A stretch of DNA of 8,986 nt from DAOTTW01 sp034437615 (lineage in GTDB: Bacteria > Chloroflexota > Anaerolineae > Aggregatilineales > Phototrophicaceae). The stretch covers positions 1-8,986 of the forward strand of contig DAOTTW010000394.1 in NCBI GenBank assembly GCA_034437615.1. Reading direction: 5' to 3'. Shown here in pieces: positions 1 through 5,768 of this stretch. Both the position numbers and the translations under genes were made by a program. Numbering within the stretch: position 1 is the stretch's first letter; every line of letters begins with the position of its first letter. The notes beneath the pieces are model-generated. The model was given only the letters and a program-made list of their open reading frames with translations, searched no databases and had not been told where the DNA came from.

Positions 1-173
1 GCCTTTACCTGCAATATGGCACACGCCTGGTATGGCTAGTGCTGCCAACACCCATGACCGTCGAAGTGTATCGTGCGGATGGGTCAACGGCGACTTACAA
101 GCAAGGGCAAAAGCTCTCCGGTGATGATGTGCTGCCGGGGTTCAGCATCAAAGTCCGCGACATCTTCGCCTAG
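1..173 (+). CDS. Uma2-family (DUF820) putative endonuclease, 3' end only
   Basis: Only the last 56 or so residues are visible, read in the frame starting at base 3 and ending at TAG 171-173. They contain GTRLVWLVLPTPMTVEVYR followed by a short acidic/polar turn, then LSGDDVLPGFSIKVRDIF at the extreme C-terminus. The pattern 'G.rlVW.v.P....VeVyr ... LsG.dvLPGF.i.v.diF' is the typical C-terminal signature of Uma2/DUF820 proteins, which have a restriction-endonuclease-like (PD-(D/E)XK) fold and occur in many copies in cyanobacteria and Chloroflexota. The catalytic residues would lie upstream of the window and cannot be checked. Biological role is unknown for nearly all members. The stop codon is followed directly by the first hairpin of the repeat at 174-261. 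The gene converges on the radical SAM gene. Confidence 0.8.
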   Translation, partial: LYLQYGTRLVWLVLPTPMTVEVYRADGSTATYKQGQKLSGDDVLPGFSIKVRDIFA

Positions 174-261
174 CGGACGTGCCATTGCACGTCCCTAAAC
201 AACCGCTGTGAACCGTAGGGACACCCAACGGGGTGTCCGGGGCGGCGTCAGCCGCCATAAA
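174..261 (+). repeat. Three-hairpin composite repeat, left copy
   Basis: Three hairpins lie in a row. A: GGACGTGC 175-182 pairs with GCACGTCC 187-194 (8 bp, loop CATT). B: GGACACCC 219-226 pairs with GGGTGTCC 231-238 (8 bp, loop AACG), preceded by GTAG. C: GGCGGC 241-246 pairs with GCCGCC 251-256 (6 bp, loop GTCA), ending in CCATAAA 255-261. B and C are separated by two bases, A and B by about 24. The same order, spacing and boundary words occur in reverse orientation at 8861-8962, with different stem bases that still pair. It does not encode a protein and has no T-tract, so a terminator role for the Uma2 gene is possible but unsupported. It looks like a dispersed REP/MITE-like element. Confidence 0.75.
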
Positions 262-276
262 ATACGGCCAATTATC

Positions 277-316
277 AAAACCCTACCCCTGAAAAGCCAG
301 CGGGCCGGGGTAGGGT
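277..316 (-). terminator. Rho-independent terminator of the radical SAM gene
   Basis: ACCCTACCCC at 280-289 pairs with GGGGTAGGGT at 307-316, a 10-bp perfect stem with a 17-base loop. Read on the minus strand the stem is followed by TTTTGATAATT, a modest U-tract. It lies about 35 bases past the stop codon of the minus-strand radical SAM gene, the expected place. On the plus strand no T-tract follows, so it should act mainly for the minus-strand gene. Confidence 0.6.
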
Positions 317-350
317 CGGCTGAGTGGTTACACGAACGCCCGACAGACCA

Positions 351-1832
351 TCAGAAGCCCATCGTTTCTGGGCGGCGATAGTGCAGCGCCTTCTGTAGCA
401 GCTTCAGTTCATATGGGCGCTGGTAGAATTCCAGCTTGTAGCGCCAGCCACTGATCGTCTGCAACAGGTGGCGCATGGTGCCTGCAAGCCGCATATCCGT
501 CACCGTTGGGTAGAATGCGTTTATCACCGTCTCGAAATCGCGGATTTTGCGCCGAATCGGGTCCGCTGACCAGGGGGTGCCGGGGTTGCGGCGCAGCGAT
601 TTATCCGCCCACTCGTCGCCCGCCCATTCTTCAAGCGTCTGCGGAAAGCTAAAACCCAGCTTGACAGCTTCATCCAAGAACAGACTGCCCTCTTGCGGCG
701 TCGGCGTGTACATATACAGGATGAGTTCCGTCGCTGGGTTAATCTGCTTCACCTTGCGGATAAACGTAATCGTCTTTTCAATGTCTGCAACCGGGTCCGG
801 CGGGTTGCCCATCACAAACGACAGTTCCGGCACGATGCCGTAATACTTCATGCGCTCGATGATCGCTAGCGTCTGCTCGGTGCCGGAGTTGCCGCCCTTG
901 TTCATCAGCTTGAGCGTCTCGTCGTCGCCGCTTTCCGCGCCCATGAAGATCATCTTCACGCCGCTACGGGCCAGCTTATCGAAGGTCGCATCGCTGTAGC
1001 TCATCAGCGTATCCACGCGCCCCAAACCCCACCAATTCACATCTTGGCCGATCAAGCCCTCAGCAATCGCGGCGCTGCGGTCTTCCTTCACGAAGAAATC
1101 CATATCGTGAAATTCCATACCGTCGATGTTGTGCTGCCGCTTGAAGTAGCGCGTAATCTCCACCACTCTATCGGCGCTTTCTGCCAGCCAGCGCCGTTTA
1201 GCCAGCGGCACCACCGCACAGAAATTACACGCGAACGGGCAGCCCCAGCTACTGTGGTGCGCCCCCACGCGCTGCCCTAAATAGCTGCTGCCGATGTAAT
1301 CCTCCACATTGATGCGATCATAGGGATACCAGGGCAAATTATCCAGCGGCGCAAACGGTGCGCGGTTGTTCACCACGATCTCGCCGTCCTGCTCATACGC
1401 CAATGAAGGCACATCAGCAAACGAGCCGCCCCGATGCAGCACATCCACAAACTTGCGGAAGGCGATTTCACCCTGCCCGACAATCACATAATCCACAAAA
1501 GCGCTTTGCAGCGTGACCTCGTAATGGTTGCTAGGGAAGTAACCGCCCCAGATGATCTTCAAGTCGGGCAGTGCGGCCTTCACCTGCTTGCAGACGGCCA
1601 CAGCCTGCCGCAATTGTGGCCCTGGCATGACGCTAACACCCAGTAACTGCGCACCTGTGGCCTGCGCACGTTCGATCAGATAGCTGGCCGGGTCCGCGAT
1701 GAGATTACCGTCAATCAATTCGACATCGTAATCCGCCGCCACCATTGACGCGATAGCCAGCAAAGACATCGGTAAACGCTGCTTGCCCGGTGACGTACTG
1801 AACGGGTTGTATAATAAGATTGTATGACGCAT
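351..1832 (-). CDS. B12-binding-domain radical SAM protein, function unknown
   Basis: A 493-residue protein. Residues about 1-140 resemble the Rossmann-like B12-binding domain (MRHTILLYNPFST start; WGGYFPS at 95-101). Residues about 190-400 form the radical SAM core, with the [4Fe-4S] motif C198-x3-C202-x2-C205 in GCPFACNFC, and downstream GLGRVDTLMS and FMGAESGDDETL typical of BchE/MiaB-like cobalamin radical SAM enzymes. The C-terminal ~90 residues are a family-specific tail. The domain lacks the DxHxxG cobalamin-ligand motif (VELIDGNL stands there), which is common in this subfamily. Substrate cannot be told; methylation, cyclisation or rearrangement are all possible. The start is ATG at 1832, because AGGA lies 7 bases upstream on the minus strand. 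In-frame ATG 1883 and TTG 1892 would run over the likely promoter. It diverges from the regulator gene. Confidence 0.85.
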   Translation of the reverse strand: MRHTILLYNPFSTSPGKQRLPMSLLAIASMVAADYDVELIDGNLIADPASYLIERAQATGAQLLGVSVMPGPQLRQAVAVCKQVKAALPDLKIIWGGYFPSNHYEVTLQSAFVDYVIVGQGEIAFRKFVDVLHRGGSFADVPSLAYEQDGEIVVNNRAPFAPLDNLPWYPYDRINVEDYIGSSYLGQRVGAHHSSWGCPFACNFCAVVPLAKRRWLAESADRVVEITRYFKRQHNIDGMEFHDMDFFVKEDRSAAIAEGLIGQDVNWWGLGRVDTLMSYSDATFDKLARSGVKMIFMGAESGDDETLKLMNKGGNSGTEQTLAIIERMKYYGIVPELSFVMGNPPDPVADIEKTITFIRKVKQINPATELILYMYTPTPQEGSLFLDEAVKLGFSFPQTLEEWAGDEWADKSLRRNPGTPWSADPIRRKIRDFETVINAFYPTVTDMRLAGTMRHLLQTISGWRYKLEFYQRPYELKLLQKALHYRRPETMGF

Positions 1833-1863
1833 GATAGGTTCCTGCTTGGTACGAGTTACTTCA

Positions 1864-1892
1864 ATTGTGGCAGCAAGCGGCATCCTGCGCAA
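1864..1892 (-). promoter_or_regulatory. Candidate promoter for the radical SAM gene
   Basis: On the minus strand, TTGCGC (1892-1887) and CACAAT (1869-1864) are 17 bases apart, a fair sigma-70-like pair. Transcription would start near 1857, giving a leader of about 25 bases before ATG 1832. The -10 is imperfect, so this is a guess from spacing and placement. It lies back to back with the forward promoter at 1910-1939. Confidence 0.35.
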
Positions 1893-1909
1893 GCAGGGCT
1901 TAAATTGCG

Positions 1910-1939
1910 TTGCTCATATGCTCAAACCTCGGCTATAAT
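1910..1939 (+). promoter_or_regulatory. Promoter for the response regulator/kinase pair
   Basis: A perfect -10 TATAAT at 1934-1939 is preceded by TTGCTC at 1910-1915 with an 18-base spacer. Transcription would begin near 1946, leaving a leader of nearly 60 bases before the TTG start at 2004. It fits the divergent arrangement with the minus-strand gene. Confidence 0.55.
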
Positions 1940-1988
1940 CAGGTTAATTTGCCCAACTACAAGACAATATGCGCCGACAAACGTATGC

Positions 1989-1994
1989 AAGGAG
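1989..1994 (+). promoter_or_regulatory. Ribosome binding site that decides a TTG start
   Basis: AAGGAG at 1989-1994 is a strong Shine-Dalgarno sequence. It lies 9 bases before TTG 2004 but 18 bases before the next candidate, ATG 2013, so TTG is the better start. Confidence 0.65.
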
Positions 1995-2003
1995 CGTGCT
2001 GCA

Positions 2004-2417
2004 TTGCATTGGATGATTGCAGAAGATGAAGCGGACATTCGTAACCTGGTCGCGACGATGGCCGGGGTTTGGGGCCACACCACCCTGACCTTCGAGAGCG
2101 GACAACGCGCCTGGAATTGGCTCGATACGGTTGATGATGGCACCAACACGCAGCCACTGCCCGAATTTGCGCTGATGGATATACGGATGCCGGGTTACAC
2201 TGGCGATCAAGTCGCACAGCGCATACGCAACACCCCCCGCCTATCGCACATCCCGATTGTGTTGATGACCGCCTTCGTGCTCAGCGAAGAAGAACGTCGT
2301 GGTATGATCGAACATGCCGGCGTGGATTCGATTGTCAACAAGCCGCTGCCAGATTTTATGCAACTGCGCACGATTTTGCATGACATCATCGACAAGAAAA
2401 AAGCCAACAGCGAGTAA
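2004..2417 (+). CDS. Receiver-only (CheY-like) response regulator
   Basis: A 137-residue protein consisting of one receiver domain and no output domain. Counting from the TTG start, the acidic pocket is E7/D8 in IAEDEADIR, the phosphoacceptor is D59 in LMDIRMPG, the switch threonine is T89 in VLMTAF, and the conserved lysine is K113 in VNKPL. All key receiver residues are present, so it should accept phosphate, most simply from the kinase encoded 3 bases downstream. Lacking a DNA-binding part, it must act through protein contact or pass phosphate on. A longer frame runs upstream to 1824, but that part crosses the promoter and shows no domain. Start choice rests on the AAGGAG at 1989-1994; a start at ATG 2013 would lose only three residues. 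Confidence 0.88.
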   Translation: MHWMIAEDEADIRNLVATMAGVWGHTTLTFESGQRAWNWLDTVDDGTNTQPLPEFALMDIRMPGYTGDQVAQRIRNTPRLSHIPIVLMTAFVLSEEERRGMIEHAGVDSIVNKPLPDFMQLRTILHDIIDKKKANSE

Positions 2418-2420
2418 GCC

Positions 2421-3698
2421 ATGAGCACGCAACCGATGCAACCCGCCTCCGCCGAAGTCGGCAGCATGATTAAGCGCGTACACCAGCTTGGCGAGGCCAC
2501 CGAAACCGTCTTTGACCGCCTGTATCGCAGCTTGTATCGGCGTCTACGGCCAGAAAACGCAGAACTCAGCGATAGCAACGCCGACCTGCAACGCCGATTA
2601 CGTGAGCGCGAATTAGAGATTGCCCGCTTGCAGCGCATTCTCGCCAGCGTGCATGACGGCATCATCGTGCAAGATGTCGAAGGGCGCATTGTGCTCATGA
2701 ACCAGGCCGCACGCGATCTGCTCGGTAGCCTCAAAAACTTCTGGGCCAGCAACCTCGGCAGCCGCTTCAACGATTTCAGCAATAGCACATCAGACGATCA
2801 GAGCGCCGAATTGACGCCGCTTGGCGCACCTGAACGCTACGAGATCAACAACCGCGTAATCGGTGCGCAACTCGGTGCGCTCGCAACCGGGCAAGGCGAG
2901 CGCCTCGGCACGGTGATGATCCTGCGTGACATGACGCAGGAAGCCGCCCTTGAGCGCGTAAAAAGCAGCTTCCTCGCCCACATCTCGCACGAACTGAACA
3001 CGCCGATGAACGTCATGCGCGTCGCCAGCGAAATGCTGATTAATCAGCCCGAAGATGCCCCACCGAACCGCCGCATGTTAGAGCTACTCAGCCGCAATAT
3101 TGATGTGCTCAGCCGTATGATCGGTGATTTGCTGGATATTTCGCAGATTTCCGGCAGCACCTTCGAGCTACATCGCACACCTAATAGCTACGAAACGCTT
3201 GTATGGGATGTGCTGCATAGCTTTGAAGCGGATTTCGAGAAGGCCGAACTTGAATTGCTGGTGATGATGCACCACAGCAGCGCACAGTGGCCGATCTATG
3301 CCGATGAAACGCGCCTCAAATGGGCATTGGGGCATCTCGTGCGTAACGCCATTCTATATAATCCCGCCGGAGGGCGCGTGATGGTCGCGGCTGGCATCCG
3401 CGCAGACGGCGACGACCCAACACAGGCAAACGCAGGCATCACGTTCAAAATCCGTGATACAGGCGTCGGCATTTCCAGCACGGACAAGCCGCACATCTTC
3501 GACCAATTTTACCGGGGTGATGCACGCACCAGCGCAGGCAAAAAGCTAGACCCGCGTGGGCTAGGGCAGGGGCTATACATCGTGCGCACCGTCGCAGAGG
3601 CACACGGCGGCAACGTCGAATTTGAGAGCGCACCCGGCGCAGGCAGCACCTTCACATTGCATATCCCCTACATCAATCCGAATGCTCTGACTGCCTGA
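2421..3698 (+). CDS. Soluble PAS-type sensor histidine kinase
   Basis: A 425-residue protein. Residues about 44-75 look like a charged coiled coil, 72-175 a PAS-like domain (RILASVHDGIIVQDVEGRI), 176-245 the HisKA dimerisation domain with H190 in FLAHISHELNTPMN, and about 290-417 the HATPase domain. G1 is DTGVGI (346-351), the F box IFDQFYRGD follows at 359-367, and G2 is GLGQGLYIVR (380-389). The N-box reads HLVRNAILYNP: N309 is kept, but the usual preceding Asn is H305 and the usual Lys is L312. There is no signal peptide or membrane segment, so it should sense a cytoplasmic cue or partner. The ATG is 3 bases after the regulator's stop with only a weak RBS, implying translational coupling. 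The obvious partner is that regulator. No terminator follows; the branching-enzyme promoter lies just downstream. Confidence 0.9.
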   Translation: MSTQPMQPASAEVGSMIKRVHQLGEATETVFDRLYRSLYRRLRPENAELSDSNADLQRRLRERELEIARLQRILASVHDGIIVQDVEGRIVLMNQAARDLLGSLKNFWASNLGSRFNDFSNSTSDDQSAELTPLGAPERYEINNRVIGAQLGALATGQGERLGTVMILRDMTQEAALERVKSSFLAHISHELNTPMNVMRVASEMLINQPEDAPPNRRMLELLSRNIDVLSRMIGDLLDISQISGSTFELHRTPNSYETLVWDVLHSFEADFEKAELELLVMMHHSSAQWPIYADETRLKWALGHLVRNAILYNPAGGRVMVAAGIRADGDDPTQANAGITFKIRDTGVGISSTDKPHIFDQFYRGDARTSAGKKLDPRGLGQGLYIVRTVAEAHGGNVEFESAPGAGSTFTLHIPYINPNALTA

Positions 3699-3718
3699 AA
3701 ACTAAAAAATCGCAACAC

Positions 3719-3748
3719 TTGCGTGAAACAAGCGTCACTCGCTACAAT
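3719..3748 (+). promoter_or_regulatory. Promoter for the branching enzyme gene
   Basis: TTGCGT at 3719-3724 and TACAAT at 3743-3748 are separated by 18 bases, in the gap after the kinase stop codon. Transcription would start near 3755, leaving a leader of about 55 bases before ATG 3809. The promoter lies within the open reading frame upstream of ATG 3809, which supports the later start. Confidence 0.5.
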
Positions 3749-3792
3749 GCGGCTTATCATGATTTAATCTTAGCGCCGTTCGTCATTTTGCG

Positions 3793-3799
3793 TAAGGAG
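3793..3799 (+). promoter_or_regulatory. Ribosome binding site of the branching enzyme
   Basis: TAAGGAG lies 9 bases before ATG 3809. This strong site fixes the start there rather than at the in-frame TTG 3719. Confidence 0.7.
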
Positions 3800-3808
3800 T
3801 TCGAGCAC

Positions 3809-5548
3809 ATGGGTGCAATCGGAGCGTTTACATTTGTGTTGCACAGTCACCTGCCCTATGTGCGGGGTGCAGGGCGTTGGCCACATGGCGAGGAATGGAT
3901 ACATGAGGCCGTCGTTGAAACCTACGTGCCACTGCTGAGGAGCCTGTATAAGCTCAAAGATGAGGGCGTGAATTTTCGTCTGACGCTGGGCCTGACGCCT
4001 GTGCTGGCCGAGCAACTGCACGATCCGCTTATCATCGAAAACACGCTGCGCTACCTGGATGAACGCATCGCCGCAGCACAGGCCGATCAACAGCGCTATC
4101 GTACCACACAAACAGACAGCGAGCCGGAAAGCCAGCAATCCGAATACGGCCACCTGTATCATCTCGCAGAATGGTATGAAAACTGGTACAGCCAGGTCCG
4201 CACAGCATTCACCGAGCAATTCAACCGCAATTTGATCGGCGCATTCAAGCAATTGCAGGATGAAGGCTACATCGAGCTTATCGGCAGCGCAGCCACACAT
4301 GGCTATCTGCCCCTGCTCTCTCGCGAGGGTACGCTGCGTGCTCAAATTCGGCTTGGCCTGGAAACGCACGAGCGCCTGTTCGGGCACAGACCGACGTCGT
4401 TCTGGTTACCAGAGTGTGCCTATCGCCCCGCCTATGTGACGGAGGATGGCAGCACGCGCCCCGGCCTGGAATACTGGCTAGCCAAAGCCGACATCAAAGT
4501 ATTCTTCAGCGAAACCCATACCATCACCGGCGGTCAGCCTGTCGGTGCCGCAGCAGGTGGCCTTGTCGGGCCATACGGCAGCGTCGCTCGGCGCTACGTC
4601 ATCCCACAAGCGCACGAACCGCTGCCGCGCCGCATCGCCACCACCTATCGCCCCTATTACGTCAGCGATACGCTGGCAGGCGTCGATTCGCAGGCGCATT
4701 CCGGCGTCGTGGTCATCGGGCGCAATAACAGCACCGGGCAACAGGTGTGGAGTTCGGAATATGGCTACCCAGGGGACTTTGATTATCGCGAATTCCACAA
4801 AAAAGCAGGCACAAGCGGCCTGCATTACTGGCGCGTCACGGGCGATACCGTCGAACTCGACCACAAAGACTACTATCACCCCGACTGGGCAGGTTTTAAG
4901 ATTGAGCAACACGCCGAGCACTTTGCGCATCTCGTCGGTGATCTGCTGCGCGAGCATTACAACAATACGGGCAAATACGGCGTGATTGCCTCCAACTATG
5001 ACACGGAACTCTTCGGCCACTGGTGGTTTGAGGGCGTGCAATGGCTGGAATATGTGCTGCGCCACTTATCAGACAGCCATGACATCGACCTCGTGACCGC
5101 AAGCGAATTCGTGCAAGCGCACCCCCCCGGCGACAACGAAGCCTTGCACATCCCAGAAAGCTCCTGGGGTGCGGGCGGCTCCCACTTCAACTGGGATAAC
5201 GCCGATACCCACTGGATGTGGGAGCCGATCCACAAATGCGAACAGCGCATGGAGCGGCTGGCTAACATAGCCCCCGACCCCGACGAGATAGACGACGCGA
5301 CCTGGCGCGTTTTGCAGCAGGCCGCCCGCGAATTGCTGCTGATGCAAAGCTCGGATTGGATGTTCCACGTCACAAGCGGGCAAGCCCGCGAGTACGCCAT
5401 CCAGCGCTTTAACCAGCACGTCGAACACTTCGAAAAACTGGCCGCAAGCCTGGAAGCCAATCAGCCCGATCAAGCGCTAGCTGATGCCTTATACGAGGCC
5501 GACCACATCTTCGCGGATATTGACTATCGCCACTTCAGGACACCCTGA
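3809..5548 (+). CDS. GH57 1,4-alpha-glucan branching enzyme
   Basis: A 579-residue cytoplasmic enzyme that cuts alpha-1,4-glucan and rejoins the fragment by an alpha-1,6 bond. The five GH57 regions are visible: HSHLPYVRG (12-20), IGSAATHGYLP (158-168), SFWLPECAYRP with nucleophile E202, NYDTELFGHWWFEG with acid/base D398, and SSWGAGGSHFNWDN (451-464). The remaining ~115 residues form the helical C-terminal domain of this family. Length is close to characterised GH57 branching enzymes. The gene is not the GH13 GlgB, so a glgB symbol would mislead. Genes for GlgA and GlgC follow, which favours glycogen synthesis over amylase activity. Some GH57 proteins annotated as branching enzymes lack that activity, and the loop at about 235-262 that matters for branching holds only one tyrosine (Y256). 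Start chosen by TAAGGAG. Confidence 0.88.
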   Translation: MGAIGAFTFVLHSHLPYVRGAGRWPHGEEWIHEAVVETYVPLLRSLYKLKDEGVNFRLTLGLTPVLAEQLHDPLIIENTLRYLDERIAAAQADQQRYRTTQTDSEPESQQSEYGHLYHLAEWYENWYSQVRTAFTEQFNRNLIGAFKQLQDEGYIELIGSAATHGYLPLLSREGTLRAQIRLGLETHERLFGHRPTSFWLPECAYRPAYVTEDGSTRPGLEYWLAKADIKVFFSETHTITGGQPVGAAAGGLVGPYGSVARRYVIPQAHEPLPRRIATTYRPYYVSDTLAGVDSQAHSGVVVIGRNNSTGQQVWSSEYGYPGDFDYREFHKKAGTSGLHYWRVTGDTVELDHKDYYHPDWAGFKIEQHAEHFAHLVGDLLREHYNNTGKYGVIASNYDTELFGHWWFEGVQWLEYVLRHLSDSHDIDLVTASEFVQAHPPGDNEALHIPESSWGAGGSHFNWDNADTHWMWEPIHKCEQRMERLANIAPDPDEIDDATWRVLQQAARELLLMQSSDWMFHVTSGQAREYAIQRFNQHVEHFEKLAASLEANQPDQALADALYEADHIFADIDYRHFRTP

Positions 5549-5673
5549 ATACAGCCTTGTTCGCTTTCATGCCAGATGAGTCTTTGGCGTGTGTTTAAGC
5601 CCGCTTAATCTTCATGTGGCACAAATGAACAACCAACACTGTTGACGTTTTCGCCAAGTTGTGACGCATACGT
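5549..5673. other. Gap between branching enzyme and glgA, upstream part
   Basis: No gene seen. A 6-bp hairpin TTCAGG/CCTGAA (5534-5549) overlaps the branching-enzyme stop codon but has no T-tract, so it is a poor terminator. A 14-bp palindrome TTAAGCCCGCTTAA lies at 5595-5608 and a shorter one, CAACACTGTTG, at 5634-5644. Both sit upstream of the glgA -10 and could be protein-binding sites; nothing in the sequence says for which protein. Confidence 0.35.
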
Positions 5674-5679
5674 TATACT
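5650..5679 (+). promoter_or_regulatory. Candidate glgA promoter with weak -35
   Basis: TATACT at 5674-5679 is a good -10. No good -35 stands at the right distance: TTCGCC at 5650-5655 (18-base spacer) is poor, and TTGACG at 5642-5647 is 26 bases away. This would suit an activated promoter. The start point would be near 5686, giving a leader of about 83 bases. Confidence 0.4.
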
Positions 5680-5698
5680 GGTCAGGTTCGCTTATCGG

Positions 5699-5753
5699 GC
5701 ATCCCACAAGTTCAACCTGCTGATGTGCTTGTAGGATGCATACAAGTTCAACC
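5699..5753 (+). promoter_or_regulatory. glgA leader: long hairpin plus direct repeat
   Basis: GCATCCCACAAG (5699-5710) pairs with CTTGTAGGATGC (5728-5739) over 12 positions with a single C-A mismatch and a 17-base loop. The 12-mer ACAAGTTCAACC occurs at 5706-5717 and again at 5742-5753, each preceded by GCAT. As a result CTTGTA (5728-5733) can also pair with TACAAG (5741-5746). The two foldings exclude each other. The segment lies between the predicted transcription start and the glgA ribosome binding site, where attenuation or translational control could act. It could equally be a duplicated DNA operator. Confidence 0.5.
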
Positions 5754-5754
5754 G

Positions 5755-5760
5755 TAAGGA
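5755..5760 (+). promoter_or_regulatory. Ribosome binding site of glgA
   Basis: TAAGGA lies 8 bases before ATG 5769. The upstream in-frame ATG 5736 has no comparable site and falls inside the leader hairpin, so 5769 is preferred. Confidence 0.65.
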
Positions 5761-5768
5761 AATATCCG

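Noticed and set aside
174..261. CRISPR array or insertion-sequence ends
   Set aside because: There are no regularly spaced direct repeats with variable spacers, and no transposase lies between the two inverted copies.
2207..2788. 193-residue open frame on the minus strand across the regulator/kinase junction
   Set aside because: Composition is Arg/Ser-rich low-complexity, no domain is recognisable, and it lies opposite two clear genes in the GC-biased antisense frame.
3719..3808. N-terminal extension of the branching enzyme from TTG 3719
   Set aside because: It overlaps the -35/-10 pair, and TAAGGAG before ATG 3809 plus the family-typical MGAIGAFTFVLHSHLPY start point to 3809.
3770..4387. 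205-residue open frame on the minus strand opposite the branching enzyme
   Set aside because: Antisense to conserved GH57 motifs; no recognisable domain.
5534..5549. TTCAGG/CCTGAA hairpin as terminator of the branching enzyme
   Set aside because: Only 6 bp, overlaps the stop codon and lacks a T-tract.
5642..5647. TTGACG as the glgA -35
   Set aside because: 26 bases from the only good -10 (5674), far beyond the usual 16-19.
5736..5768. glgA start at ATG 5736
   Set aside because: No good ribosome binding site, lies in the leader hairpin, and the family-typical start MNVLLVSAEA begins at 5769 with TAAGGA at the right distance.
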